A stretch of 64,000 nt of DNA from Darksidea phi (lineage: Eukaryota > Ascomycota > Dothideomycetes > Pleosporales > Lentitheciaceae), in NCBI GenBank assembly GCA_030770425.1, contig JASJFT010000042.1:62001-126000 (forward strand). The letters are read 5' to 3'. How positions within the stretch are numbered: the first letter of the stretch is position 1; every line of letters starts with the position of its first letter. The position numbers were made by a program, and so were the translations under genes. The notes beneath the pieces were generated by a model, which saw only the letters and a list, made by a program, of their open reading frames with translations, was not told the origin of the DNA and did not search any database. Shown in pieces: positions 1 through 11,388 of this stretch.

Positions 1-1425
1 GTTAGGAGCTTGAGTCCCGCAATACCCGCCGTCATGGTAAACACGTTGTTGTTGAATGTGCCCGAGTGCGTCAGGTGGTTCGCGGCCGAGGGATCGAACT
101 GCAGCATGATGTCGCGTTTCCCGCCGAAGCAGCCAAACGAAAACCCGCCCCCGATGTACTTCCCGAGCGTCGTCAGATCCGGCGTGACGCCGTAATAGCA
201 TTGCATACCGTGGTAGTGGAGCCGCGATGTGACCACTTCGTCGAAAATTAACACGGCGTTGAGCGTGTTGGCCGCCTCGCGCAAAAACTGAAGGAACTCT
301 CGTGTTGCTGGGACAACCCCCCCTGCACATTGCAGTGGCTCGACGAGGATTGCGCCGATTCCGTAATGGAGCAGGGGCCTTGTCGCTTCGATGTCGTTGA
401 ATGTTCCTATGAGGAACTGGTGCGGCAGGTTTGTGGGAGGGTTCTTCCCGTTGGCGAAGCTGAGGGTGCTTCCGTGGTACCCGTTTCCAAACACAAGGAC
501 CTGAAACCGTCAGCATCTGAATCTAAGAACTCTACCCTGTCGGATTTGGCAGCGTACCTCCTTTTGGCCCGTATGGGAAAGAGCGGCTGAAAGAGCAATA
601 GTGTTAGCTTCTGTGCCGGAGTTTGTGAAGCGTAGGAGCTCCATGCTTGGGAAGCGCATCTGTATGAGCTTTCCAAATTCTCCTTCTTTTCCGATCACAC
701 TTCCAAGACTGATGCCAATAGACAATGCTTCTTGGACTGCCTCGTGGATTTTGGGGTGCGAGTGGCCGAACATTGCAGCCGAGTACTCCGAGACGAAGTC
801 AATGTACTCGCGCCCATCCTTTGATGTCACAAGCGCCCCTCTTCCAGATTCGAGGACCAGAGGGAACGGAGATTGATGGAGCACTGTGCGCGTATTTCCT
901 CCTGGGAGTACTGATGCCGCCTTTTCGGCTTCGGACCCCGACTTCGGATTCGCCTCTACGAACCATTTCGTGAGCTCGTTCAATTTCGTTGTCGCCCAGG
1001 AATCCATCTTGCTCGGACCCTCGCTCCAGTCTGCATGACGCTGCTCAACATAGAGAGTGGTAACTTTAGTGGACCGGATGATGGATGTTTTTGCACCCGT
1101 GGGAAACCATATATAATCGCCCGCCTTGGCCGTGAACTCTTCTCCAGAAGCGTCGTCCTTTAAAACGAGTTCTCCTTCAATCACATATTTGACTTCATCC
1201 CATTCGGCCATCCAAGAAGCCGTTGCCTCGGTTACTTCGTTCAGGTTCCAGATTCCGGCCACGATGGGCTTTTCTGCCGTCTCGCTGACTATCGTCAGGT
1301 ATGCGTTCAGACATGTTTCTTAAAACTTACTTGGAGGCTATCAGGTCGGTGTAAGCACCAGGACCGAATACAATCTTGCCGGGAATGCGGGGCACATTGT
1401 GGACAACCTGGATCTTGGGCGCCAT
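1..1425 (-). CDS. Cupin–class III aminotransferase fusion (partial, C-terminus beyond window)
   Basis: The start is at 1425. Exons are 1425-1331, 1284-558 and 500 to the window edge, giving about 440 visible residues. Residues about 45-125 form a small cupin of EutQ type (EEF..KAGDYIWFPTGAK). From about residue 150 it is a fold-type I class III aminotransferase like glutamate-1-semialdehyde aminomutase and beta-amino-acid aminotransferases: LPGGNTRTV, SGTEAN, FDEVVTSR, and GKYIGGG with the PLP lysine near residue 388 (159-161). The family moves an amino group with pyridoxal phosphate; the substrate cannot be read from sequence. Both splice joins keep frame and conserved motifs, so cupin and enzyme are one polypeptide. 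It diverges from the amidase and shares its promoter. Domain assignment is firm; a catabolic rather than haem-pathway role is inferred from context. Confidence 0.85.
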
Positions 1426-1909
1426 GATCAGCTAATAAGACAGAAGGCGAAAAGTTCGGCAAAACTACACCAAGATGGAAGTAGAGAAATGTATCAATTC
1501 ACTGTCTACAGGTACACTCTTATGTCTTTTGGAGGTGCGGCTTCTCTTTGGAACATATAGTCTTGGTGGGAATTATGTGATGTCTGGGGGTAAATGGCCG
1601 CCGGAGACTTATTATCGGCCCGGCTCCGTCGTCCAGCATCTTCGCACGCGCCCAAGTCCATGTGCACACCATCACTGCCATGCCATTGCTTGCCCCGCGC
1701 TCGAGACCTACCTTCGTACCGTGTCGAAATGCTCGGTCTAGTCGTCGGCCTCGGATGGGCGCCTGCATGACGGCAGGCGACGTGCGGCCTGAATCAGTGG
1801 CGCGTCGGACAGCTTTGTAAAAGAGGCATTCTAGATGCCTTCGAGCACCAGCGCTCACAATTCCCACGTCCACTGTGCTGGAGTATTATTTAACGGCTGA
1901 AGCTTTCGA
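1426..1909. promoter_or_regulatory. Divergent promoter between aminotransferase and amidase
   Basis: This 484-bp region lies between two divergent start codons and holds no convincing coding exon. It contains CCG-N1-CGG (CCGCCGG) at 1598-1604 and a nearby GCCCGG half-site near 1618-1624. The 7-mer recurs in the other promoters of this cluster, so it may bind the cluster's Zn2Cys6 regulator. Binding is inferred, not shown. Confidence 0.5.
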
Positions 1910-3636
1910 ATGACCGACGACCGCTACGATCCCATGGAGTGGCAAAAAAAGGTAACGTCGAAGCAAGAAGAGCGAAGAAGAGCCATCGAGGCATGGGGCC
2001 TATCGGCATCGCATGGCATAGCGGGCAGCAGCAAGGTGGTCAAACACATCCCCAAAACAAGCGGGCTCTTGAAGGTGATCGAGCTCGAGATTACCGACGC
2101 GTCTCCGACCGTCATCCTAAAGAATATCGCGGATCAGACTTGGTCGGCAGAGCAAGTGTTGAGAGCTTTCATCTCTAGAGCTGTCATTTCCCACTACCTG
2201 ACCAACCCGCTTACCGAAATTTTCTTCCAGCAAGGCCTTGATAGAGCGCGAGAATTGGACCACATTCAACGAGACACGGGCAAGCTCGTAGGCCCGCTGC
2301 ACGGTCTGCCCATTAGTCTGAAGGACACCCTTCACGTCGCAGGATTGGAGTCGACCGTTGGGTACGCAGCGTGGATCGGAAACTTCCAGCAAGACGACGA
2401 TGCCATCGTCTCAATCCTGCGCGACGCCGGCGCCGTGCTGTACTGCAAGACCAACGTGCCGCAGACGCTAATGTCCGGAGAATGCGTCAACTTCGTCTTC
2501 GGACGCACATCAACGCCCTGGAACACCGACCTGTCGGCGGGCGGGTCGAGCGGTGGAGAGGGCTCGCTCGTGTCCCTCGGTGGGAGCCCGCTGGGGGTGG
2601 GCGGTGACATCGCGGGCTCGATTCGGACGCCTGCCAATTTCAACGGCATTTACGGCTTGTGTCCGACCTCGGGAAGGTTTCCGTCGCATCGGGCGAACAA
2701 GGCGAGCGGACATAGCCTTATCGTTCCGGTGTACGGGCCCATGGCTCGGGGTGTAGATGGTCTGGAGCTGTACACGAAAGCAGTCCTGTCTATGCGGCCG
2801 TGGGAACGCGACCACGGAGTCCTCAGGCTACCATGGAGAGAAGAAGAATATCAAGAAGGCCTGGGGAAGCACCACAAGCTCTGCTTTGGCTTCATGCCGC
2901 ACGACAGCGTGGTTCTGCCCGATCCCCCCATCCAGCGCTGTATGGCTTCGTTCCGCGACGAAGTGGAAAAGGCCGGCCATCAAGTCATTGACCTCGAGCC
3001 GTTCCACGGCCCGGAGCTGATGTCTATTATAAACAAAGTCCTGGGTGCGACCGGCGGCAAAGACGTGCATGACGTGCTTGCGCAGTCCGGTGAGCCGCTG
3101 ATCAAGGAGGTCGAGCTCACAGATCCCAAGGGAGCGCTGTCTGCGTGGGAGCTCCAACAAGCTGCCGTGCAACTCGGCATCGTGCGACAAAAGCACTTGG
3201 AACTGGTTGCTGCTACAGCGTCACGGACGGAGAGTGGGAGGCCCATAGACGGCATCATCCTGCCATCTGGCGGGCACGTCGCGCCGCCACACGGCACCAT
3301 GGAGTATTACACGTATGAGGCCATTTCTAACGCCCTCGACTGGACATGCTCGACCATCCCCGTCGGATTCGTTGATCCAGTACTGGTTGTCAAGTCGGAA
3401 TATTTCAAGCCCATGTCCGATTATGACCAGCGGAACTACGATAAGTGTAGGTTGGGTGGTGTGCACGGAGTTCATGTACGGCCCTGCTGACAATGCGAGC
3501 AGACAGCCCGCAGTTCTATGCGCACGCGCCCGTGTGCTTGCAGCTCATGGGGCTCCGGCACTGTGAAGAGAAGGTTCTAGGTATGTTGAGGGTGTTGGAT
3601 CAAGTCCTGGGACGGGGTTGGTTTTATATGGCGTAG
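1910..3636 (+). CDS. Amidase-signature family hydrolase
   Basis: Two exons, 1910-3446 and 3503-3636, are joined across a 56-nt intron (GTAGGT...GCAG) to give 556 aa. Without the splice the protein would lose the conserved C-terminal APVCLQLMG segment. The amidase-signature triad is visible: Lys138 (ISLKD), cis-Ser213 (AGGSSGGEG) and nucleophile Ser237 (GGDIAGSIRTP), with the 75- and 24-residue spacing seen in fatty-acid amide hydrolase. The family hydrolyses carboxylic amides to acid plus ammonia or amine. There is no signal peptide, so it is probably cytosolic. Fungal relatives include acetamidase-type and general amidases; the substrate is unknown. It is divergent from the aminotransferase and upstream of a FAD amine oxidoreductase, which suggests it releases an amine or acid for that pathway. 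Confidence 0.93.
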
Positions 3637-4263
3637 ACGGACGGATAGCTGACGGTGCCGTCTTGTTGCGCGTTTCTAAACTGCATATCCATCCATGTAC
3701 GAAGGAATAGAAATTTCCTCCGTTGTCTTCATCGACTGTTCATGTAACTTTTAGAAGGCCGGGAGATATGCAAGACGTGCGCGGTCCAGCGTCAAGATGT
3801 CCGCCCGCACCGACTCGCTCCTAGCGTGAATCGGAATCCGACTGACTCGAGGCATCACCGACACCCCGCTCCAGAGTGAAACCTCGGCGCAAGCCTCCAC
3901 CATGACCGGCCCGGACCGGGCGCGACCAGCACATATGTCCAAGGATCTGCCGGCCCCCACAGGTCTCGCCCCCCGCAATGGGGTATCGATAAAAGGCCGG
4001 CGGAGCTTTTAGCTTTCTGCAGGGACATGACTCCGCCGGTGCTGAATGGAGCAACACGAGGCTCGTGGCGCTAGCCATCGACTCCAGATGCGCGTATGTA
4101 TGGATGTTGGATTATATATAGGCCAACCAAAACCTATTGCTTCACGACGAGTAGAGTCGGGCTCTAGTCATTCCACAAACCATCCCAACCGCGGCGAATC
4201 TCATCTTTTCCCAAGCACACCATCCAATAACGCACCAAACGCATCCCTCCCAACACCGCCAAA
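3637..4263. promoter_or_regulatory. Promoter of FAD oxidoreductase 1
   Basis: The 627 bp between the amidase stop and the next start carry two copies of the cluster motif in opposite orientation: CCGGCGG at 3997-4003 and CCGCCGG at 4033-4039. A TATATATA run lies near 4113-4120, about 145 bp before the start codon. No coding exon was found. Confidence 0.5.
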
Positions 4264-5763
4264 ATGACAACTTGGATGGACCACGAGACCTTCGCCTCGC
4301 AATGGAGCTCGGAAGACGACCTCGACAAGCCCGTCCCCCGACCCGACGACTTTCCCGAATCCGTGCCCACCTCGCGCAGCTACTGGATCTGCGAGTACCC
4401 CATCGCCCTCGACCAGACATGCGCCGACACGCCGCTGCCCCCTTCGGTTGACGCCGTCATCATCGGCTCCGGCATGACGGGCGCCGCCGCCCTGTACCGT
4501 ATCGCCGAGACGCAGCCATCGTTGCGCGTTGCCCTAGTCGAGGCGCGCGGGCTCTGCACCGGCGCCACGGGCAGGAATGGCGGGCATTTTGCGCGCCCTG
4601 AGTGTTATCATCTGGCCAAGACGGCGGCGAAGTTGGGTGCCGAGGATGCGATCCGGTTGAGGAAGGCGGGCCTCAGGAATAGGGACATGATGCTTGCGTG
4701 TATTGAGAAGCTCGGCGGCCCCGAGAAGGTCGACCTGAGGCTGAACGGGACCGTGGTCGTGTTTGAGACGGCCGAGGAGCTCGACTGGTATAGGAAGGAT
4801 CTAGAGCTCGCGACGAGCAATGGGTACGAGCCTGAGGGGTGCTATCTTGGGCCCGAGGACACGGCAAAGGTATGCCCACTCGCCACAGTCCATTGAATGT
4901 TGCCTCCGCCATAAAGCCCCCTTAAAGCCGCGTACTGAGAGTTTTTGGCAAAGAAATTCGATCTGGATCCCGGATTGTGCATGTTCGGCGCTGCCTATCT
5001 AGAGAAATCAGGCACCTTCTACCCGCGCAAATTCGTCCACCTCCTGCTTCAGAAATCCCTCGACCTCATGCCCAACCTTACCATCCACCCCCACACGCCC
5101 GTCTCAGCCATCCACCGAACCGACACCCCCGGCTCAAAGCCGCGCTACGACGTTGTCACCAGCACAGGCACCGTGTCCACAGGTGCCGTCTTCCACGCGA
5201 CAAACGCCTACGCAGGGCACCTCTGCACCGCATTACAAGGCAGCCAGGGCGTCTTCGCCGCAAAAGCGCACATGCTCGCGATCATGCCTAACGTGCCAAT
5301 CTGCGCGCGGCAGCTCGCGCCGGGCTTCGGCTACGGCGACTTCTGGCACTACCTGCACCAGCGACCGGACCGGGGCCCGTTCCTGTACGGCCTCGCCGAC
5401 GCCGAGCTACTGCACGACTACGACGACTCCATCACGCTGCCCGCCGACCACCCCGTGCGCGCCAGGATGGTCGATTTTTTGCAGCGCTTGTTCCCTGCGT
5501 GGTTCCGCGATGTCGACTTGAAGACGGATGTGAGCTACGACTGGACGGGCATCCAGGGCCTTACGCTGAGCGGCGCGAGTATTGTCGGGCGGCCCGATGC
5601 GCAAAGTCTGGGCGAGTTTGCTTGCGTGGGGCACAATGGGGAGGGCATGGGGAGGTGCTTCTCGGGGGCTACGGTCGCCGTGGATGCTTTGCTTGCGTAT
5701 TTGGATGGCAGAGAGATTGTGGTGCCTGAGTGGTATCCCAGGTGTAATCGGAAGAACATTTAG
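4264..5763 (+). CDS. DAO-type FAD-dependent oxidoreductase 1
   Basis: Exons 4264-4869 and 4942-5763 (72-nt intron) give 475 aa. An N-terminal dinucleotide fold (VIIGSGMTG, residues 65-73) is followed by the GATGRNGGH flavin motif near 101-108. The C-terminal half has LTLSGASIVG and a second FAD contact, CVGHNGEGMGR. This is the DAO/glycine-oxidase superfamily, subgroup like gamma-glutamylputrescine oxidoreductase. Such enzymes oxidise an amine or amino acid to an imine, releasing ammonia and hydrogen peroxide. No signal peptide or clear C-terminal PTS1 was seen. It lies between the amidase and the regulator TF1, and a second member of the same family lies at 9.4-10.9 kb. Family is secure; substrate is inference. 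Confidence 0.9.
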
Positions 5764-5940
5764 ATTGCCCTGGGAATGTGGTTTAGAGGTGGATAGAGAG
5801 AGAGCATGGTAGGGCTTAGCGGTCAAATCGAAACCAGAATTTACCTCTTGATGTCCCCAGCGACGTGTCATGTGAAAAAGCGCGCGAAAGGCAACTCGTG
5901 GTGGGCCCACGTTGCGCATCGGTCAAGGCATAGGTCTCAC

Positions 5941-7762
5941 TCACCTACCAGTGCTATCTTCGCGGTAGAGTATACTCAAGTCGAATGTCCCAGGGCGACA
6001 GATGCGTGATTCGGGGTCAAACACGGAACGGAGCAAAGGTTGCAAGCAACGCGTCCCCGAGCTCTGGCTCTTCTTGTTCCAGGTGGCCTGGAAGAGTCGA
6101 GTGGCCGATTCTTCGTCGAGTCTGGTCAATCCCTGACCCTTGAGAACCCATCGATAATATTTGAAGCCGTCTACGAGCTCAAGGAAACTAGTCTCGTCAG
6201 AGCTCTCAGCGTCACATGTCCGGCTGATGTTTAATGTGAGGATGCTGAGGGCGGCTTGGATCACGGGGTGGTCGCAAGTGCGATTTTGGGCAAGAATGGC
6301 TTGCAGGACCTTTTCATGGGCTCGGGCACTCTCGATGAGTACGTCACGAACAGAGGGATCCTCGAGCCCGATCGAAGGGAGCAGTACTGAGTGTAACATA
6401 GCCGAGAGAGCGACGAAGAATATAGTAGCATGGTTGAAGTAAGAGGCTATGGACGACTCAGCCGCTAGCGGTTGAAGCAGATCGCCCAGCAGGATGGCAT
6501 GGTCGGCAGCATGGACACATTGCGGGCTTCTCGGGAAGTCCGGATCAATCAGAATGTCCAAGAAGTCAGCACCAGCATTGAGCAGGATGAAGATGCCGTG
6601 GAACCATATCATGGCCTCCCACTGCCACGGAAAAACTACGCTGCCAAAGTCCATGAGACGGGTTGGAAACGAGATGAAGTAGTCCTCCAGGTGGTCTACG
6701 GCGGCCTTGTAGACGACACCGTTGTAGGCGGGCGAAGAGAGGGCAATCTTGAGTGGGACCTGAAGTGGAGTGAACAAGTCAAAGAAGCCTTCGGCTGCAC
6801 CGACACGGTCAGATACGGGGAGGCTGGCATCGTCTGGCGTGCTGGCCGAAGACAGACAATGCCATTCGTCGTCGGTACGCTGTGGTCGCAACGAGGGGTC
6901 GGGGCGCAGAGGAGAGGTAGGCACACCCGGTCCAGCTCGGTTGACATGGAGGCTCATCAGCGTCGGCTCGCTGTGTGGACGATTGTACAGCAGCCTCTGG
7001 ACTTCCTTATTGATGCTCAACAGACAAGCGACGCGCCGATGGACCTCGGTGGTCTCGTCGACGTCGACGTCGACGTCGACACGTGGGGGGGCGAGGCACT
7101 CGAGGCCGTTGGCGAGGGCAGCCCAGCGGTCGGCCATGTCGGTGGTGCCTTGGTGGAGGTAGCCGAGATTGGCCAGGATCAGCAGGCAGTACATGTCGGC
7201 GCGGCCGATGGGGCGGCTCTTCCACGTGAGGATGGGGATGTCGGCGAGGGCGTGGATGCGGCAGTTCTCGGCCAGGGTGTCGCCGTCGTCACGGGCGGGG
7301 CCGAACAAGAAGCCGCAGGCCAGCAGGATGCACTGCATCGAGGTGCTCGCCAGCAGCGAGTTGCCGTGTGCGTGCGGTCCATGGGCGGCGCCGAGATGGT
7401 GCTGGTTGCGGCGGAGGGCGCTCAGGATGCCGATGCGGTGGACGCTGGCCAGCACGTGATCGAGCACCTGGGCGGCCAGGGCGGCGTCGACGGGCAGCTG
7501 CCGGGCGGGGAGCAGCAGCTGCGCGGCGGGACTCGGCGCGACGGCAGCGACGGCGGCCGTGGTGGCCGCTGTTGTTCTGCGCGGCCGGCCGCGGGCGCGA
7601 ACAGGGCGGTGGGAGGTGCATCGGAGGCCGAGTCGCTGGCAGCGCGCGCACGGGGGGTCCTCGGCGCACTGCGCTTTCTGCGGCGCGTCAGTCGGGCAGG
7701 CCGGGGACGGTGGCCGGACGCACCAGCTCTGCGCAGCGGTCGCAGGCGCGCCGGCGGGACAT
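5941..7762 (-). CDS. Zn2Cys6 transcription factor (TF1)
   Basis: The start ATG is at 7762-7760. Exon 1 (7762-7724) ends at a GTGCGT donor and exon 2 runs 7677-5941, giving 591 aa. Only this 46-nt splice produces an intact binuclear cluster: CDRCAELKAQCAEDPPC joined to ARCQRLGLRC, in Cys spacing 2-6-5-2-6. A basic linker (RARGRPRR) follows. The remainder is an alpha-helical fungal regulatory region of the aflatoxin-regulator (AflR) type. VDVDVDVD is encoded by a GTCGAC repeat at about 7057-7080. It is the only gene here with a visible DNA-binding domain and sits mid-cluster, so it is the likely pathway regulator. Its own promoter carries two copies of the CCGCCGGGCA motif, consistent with autoregulation (inference). 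Confidence 0.87.
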
Positions 7763-8151
7763 TGCGGGCGTCGGAGGGGGGGTGGATCGATGATGATGGA
7801 CCGGCGAGCAATCGAAGTCCGCCGGGCAATAAACCACCGCACGGGCGGCCAAGAACGGCCGTGTGGAGTGTGGGGTAGACGCGCTAGCACGGCAGGCTGT
7901 CGCTCGCTACCGAGACTCCGCCGGGCAATTAAGTACTGGACTGCAGCACCCTCGGTGATCCGCAGGCAGGCCCGCCTCTGAACGCGTCAAATGCCCCGGC
8001 TGCAACTCACGCCCCGCCAGAACCAAGACTTCCGCCTCCGTAAGTCCGCCCTCGCAGACGTCGCCTCCGTCGGTGCCGTGACGCTGACGGCCCAGTCCTG
8101 CGTGTCTGCCGCCGCAGCCTCGTCGCCATCGACGGCTTCGGCTACCCGCTC
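7763..8151. promoter_or_regulatory. Divergent TF1/TF2 promoter with paired CCGCCGGGCA sites
   Basis: Two direct copies of CCGCCGGGCA start at 7819 and 7918, about 99 bp apart, each followed by AAT. A candidate ATG for TF2 at 7991 and a GTAAGT at 8041 suggest a 5' exon, but I could not find a splice that yields a zinc cluster. Confidence 0.5.
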
Positions 8152-9264
8152 GTGACGGACACGCTGCCGCTGCACCACGACGCGCCTTCGCTGCTCAACG
8201 CGCTGCTCGCCATCGCCGCCCAGATCCGCCTGTACCGCTCGACAGGCCGCCCGGCCGCCCTCTGGGACCCCTACCACGGCGCCCTGCGCGAGGTCCAGCA
8301 CGCCCTCCTGCAATCCGCCACCGGCACCGATCCCCAGGGCCTGCTGGCTGCCGTGGCCGGCGCCGTCATCCTCGTTATCCTGTCCATTGCCGGCCCCAAC
8401 GATGACTGGCAGCACCACGCGAGCCACCTGGTCCATCTGCTCGACTGCGGCGATGTCGAGGCCATCAAGTCGACCAGCACCGGCCTGAACCTCACCATGA
8501 TGGCCGCCCACGTCGACCTGGGCGCTTTTGCCATTGGCCGCTCCGCCATCCCGACCTCGGCCTGGTCGCGTTGGCGCTTGGACCAGCTCCCCCAGCCGCA
8601 ATCCCCCGCCGGCCTTTTTCTGCCCCACGAGATCGCCACGGGCTGGCCGGCCAGTCTCCTCTCCCTCATCTGCGACCTGGACAAGTGTGCCGCCTTGTGC
8701 GCAGCCAGTCCGGATGCCACCCCGCCCGTCGACGACGCCATGGCCGCCGAGAGAGCCCGTCTGCGCGCCTTGCTCGACGCATGGCAGCCCGAGCACGTGT
8801 CCCCGGACGTGCCTGAGCATCAGCGATTGGCCGTGCTTGTCGCGAGGAGGGCCATGCACCGCGCCGCAGTGCTGTACCACGCTCGCGTCTACGGCTTTCG
8901 CGCGAACCTGCTCGCACCTCTTGACTTGGCGGAGAACGCCATGCGGGACACAGTGGAGCAAGTGCTGATCGGGATCCGTCATCTGGTGCATGATTTCAAC
9001 ATGTACGGCATCCCCACAGCCAACGCCATGGCCTGGCCCCTCGCCGTAGCCGGCAGTGAATGCGGAAACCCTATCCTCGGCCACCTACAGCAACATGTCC
9101 TATCGTTGATCGAGGATATCGCTACATCCTTTAGCATGTCGCATCTCAAGCTCCTAGGAAATGTCTTTCGATCTTTGTGGCAACAGCAGGCCGCGCGACA
9201 CTCCGAATATTTGAGTCTGGAGTCGGTGGCCCGGGACAGCAACATGACTATCCTCCTTTTGTAG
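8152..9264 (+). CDS. Fungal transcription factor-like protein lacking a visible zinc cluster (TF2)
   Basis: The open frame encodes 370 aa resembling the C-terminal fungal-specific transcription-factor domain (Fungal_trans_2/DUF3468): LLNALLAIAAQIR, then RRAMHRAAVLYHARVYGFR and a distal LLFPL-like helix region. The frame can be read upstream to about 8100 (LVAIDGFGYPLV), so the true start is probably further 5' and spliced; 8152 is a GTG, not an ATG. I searched 7,770-8,150 in all forward frames for a Cys6 cluster and saw only an isolated CPGC. The protein may have lost its DNA-binding domain or use exons I cannot resolve. It diverges from TF1 and precedes oxidoreductase 2. Confidence 0.6.
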   Translation: MTDTLPLHHDAPSLLNALLAIAAQIRLYRSTGRPAALWDPYHGALREVQHALLQSATGTDPQGLLAAVAGAVILVILSIAGPNDDWQHHASHLVHLLDCGDVEAIKSTSTGLNLTMMAAHVDLGAFAIGRSAIPTSAWSRWRLDQLPQPQSPAGLFLPHEIATGWPASLLSLICDLDKCAALCAASPDATPPVDDAMAAERARLRALLDAWQPEHVSPDVPEHQRLAVLVARRAMHRAAVLYHARVYGFRANLLAPLDLAENAMRDTVEQVLIGIRHLVHDFNMYGIPTANAMAWPLAVAGSECGNPILGHLQQHVLSLIEDIATSFSMSHLKLLGNVFRSLWQQQAARHSEYLSLESVARDSNMTILLL

Positions 9265-9400
9265 TGCCCGCATCCTCAAATGGCCGCCGGGCAAATTGCC
9301 TGCCCGGCTCTGTCGCGCTCTCACCACCCAAAGCCGGCATAAAGAGAAGCGCCTCACTCCGACTAGACCGGCACCCAGGTTACTGCACTTGTTCCCACAC
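9265..9400. promoter_or_regulatory. Oxidoreductase 2 promoter with palindromic cluster motif
   Basis: Only 136 bp separate the TF2 stop from the oxidoreductase 2 start. CCGCCGGGCA starts at 9284, and an inverted TGCCCGG follows at about 9301, so the region forms CCGGGCA-N7-TGCCCGG. This is the most symmetrical version of the cluster motif. Confidence 0.5.
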
Positions 9401-10927
9401 ATGACGCCCAAACCCGCCCAATGCTGGAGGGCAGCAATACCCAAAGGACCCTCGACACGTTCATTCTGGCACCGCGACCTGGACACTATCCTTCCGGACA
9501 GGTCCACGTCAGTTCCTCCTCTTGCCGTCCCTGGAGCTGATACAGAACACTGACTTCCCTCGGTACAATAGAGAATCTCTGCCGAAGAGCGCCGACTATG
9601 TCATCATTGGGGCGGGGTTGTCCGGTGCTTTGATCGCATATGACCTTGCGCGAACGCTTCCACCAAGCACCAAAATTGTTATACTGGAGGCCCGTTTCGC
9701 CGCGAGCGGCGCCACTGGGAGGAACGGTGGGCATATCAAGCCAGGACGGATTGCATATTTCCGATACTGGAAAGAAAAGTATGGCCTCGACGCGGCCATC
9801 AAGCAGGCTGCTCTAGAGAAGGCCAACTACGAAGACACGGTTGACTTCATCAACAAGCAGGGTCTGGCCGAGGAAGTGGACCTTGTTCTCCTGCGCGCCG
9901 TAGACGCCTGCATGGATGAGCCGGCGGCGGAGGCCATCAGATCAGCCTGGGCTGATCTCCGCAGCGCAGGTGTGGATACAAGTGACATGGAGGTCTACGA
10001 GGGTGCTGCTGCGGAGGTTGGTATTATGCTCGCAACGAATGCGCCGTAGCTGATAGGCGCAGGCGTTCCGGCTCCAAGAATGCATCATTGCCGCCAGTTA
10101 CCCGGCAGCCAGTCTCTGGCCTTATAAGCTTGCCATGGCCATCATGAGGAAGGCCGTGGAGTTGGGTGCAGCACTATACACCGAAACGCCAGTGCAGTCC
10201 ATCACCCGCGCCCCGCAGTCATCACTATGGAACCTACACACACCAAAGGGAACGCTGCGGACGAAGAACGTCGTCCACGCGACCAACGGCTACGCCTCTG
10301 CCCTTCTCCCACAACTCGCAGACAAACTCGTTCCCGCCAAGGGCCACGCCGCGGCCATTGTACCGCCAAAGAACTACTTTGACGCACCATTGCAGACGTC
10401 CTTTGGCTTCCAACACGCAAACGATCTCGACTATCTGATCCACGGCGGCCGCGACCTCGCCTCGAGCGGAAACCCGGCCATCGGCGTCGGCGATTCCGAC
10501 GACAGTTTCGTCTACCCCGGCCACGTCGACGCATTGCGCAAGTTCCCCGGCCAGGTCTTGAAAAACTGGAACTCCGATGCCGCGGGTCCGATACAGGTCT
10601 GGTCCGGCATCATGGGGTTCGTCGTGGATGACTTCCCCCTTGTGGGCGCTGTGCCGGATTGTCCCGGGCAGTTCATTTGCGCGGGATACAATGGATCTGG
10701 TACGCTTTCTTCCCACTGGATGTGCGACTTCATATGCAGAGATGCTGACTTTGGCAGGGATGGCGCGCGCGTTCCTCTGCACGAAGGCCCTTTGTCAGTT
10801 CATTCGCGGCGAGAAGGTGGATGAGAGGGTGCCGCAATATTACTTCGACTTGGAGGCGCGGCTGGGGAGTGACGAAATGGCTTCGGTTGTGTATGGACTG
10901 GGGACGGCGGATCAGGCGAGGTTGTAG
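9401..10927 (+). CDS. DAO-type FAD-dependent oxidoreductase 2
   Basis: Four exons were reconstructed: 9401-9507, 9572-10016, 10057-10699 and 10758-10927 (454 aa). The first splice joins FWHRDLDTILPDRST to ESLPKSADYVIIGAG, recovering the family's N-terminal signature. Motifs are VIIGAGLSGA for FAD binding, ASGATGRNGGH, and a C-terminal CAGYNGSGMARAF completed only after the last splice. It belongs to the same DAO superfamily as the 4.3-kb gene but is divergent, so this is not a recent tandem duplicate. It probably oxidises an amine or amino acid, possibly at a different pathway step. The third-exon junction uses a weak GTTGGT donor and a 40-nt intron, the least secure part of the model. Confidence 0.85.
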
Positions 10928-11388
10928 TGTAGCGTGCTGTGGTGTAGTGTAACGAATCACTTCGTGTCGAATGCAACCTGATGTGAATGCTTCCTGCGTG
11001 ATTAAGCTGCTTGCTCGTTTCCTCGCTCAAATTTTTCCCTCCGGAGCGTGCTAAGCGCGATGGAAACACCGCGGGGCTGAGGGAGGTATTGGAAGACAAG
11101 TCCTAAATGTGAGGCTGGGTTTTGTTCGTTGGTCCGTCTGAGTCTCCCGACTTGGACATTGGTCGACGAGACGGTGGGGTGGTCGGGGGCTGCAGAGAGG
11201 GAAATAGTGCCTGTTACTGAGCATCGAGTGGTAGACAATCCCGTCGTGGCATCACTACATCATTCCACAATGTCAACAAAATACACTTGGTTATGCAAAG
11301 ACTACTCTGGAACTCTACTCTGCAGAAACGACCCGACATCCGCATCGTAGCCACGCTGTGTCCTGCCCCTCCCTCGTTCATTCTCTCC
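10928..11388. other. Convergent intergenic region
   Basis: The 461 bp between oxidoreductase 2 and the permease, which converge here, show no coding exon, cluster motif or repeat. It presumably holds both 3' UTRs. Confidence 0.5.

Noticed and set aside
7057..7080. GTCGAC tandem repeat as a regulatory element
   Set aside because: It lies in the TF1 coding frame and simply encodes Val-Asp repeats.
6472..7878. Open plus-strand frame of 468 codons
   Set aside because: It is antisense to TF1, low-complexity Gly/Val/Glu/Arg-rich, and arises from GC-rich codon bias. The minus strand gives a real zinc cluster.
7763..7890. N-terminal extension of TF1
   Set aside because: Reading without the 46-nt intron destroys the Cys6 cluster. 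The spliced start at 7,762 is clearly better.
7987..9084. Open minus-strand frame of 365 codons
   Set aside because: It is the antisense shadow of TF2; glycine- and valine-rich with no domain.
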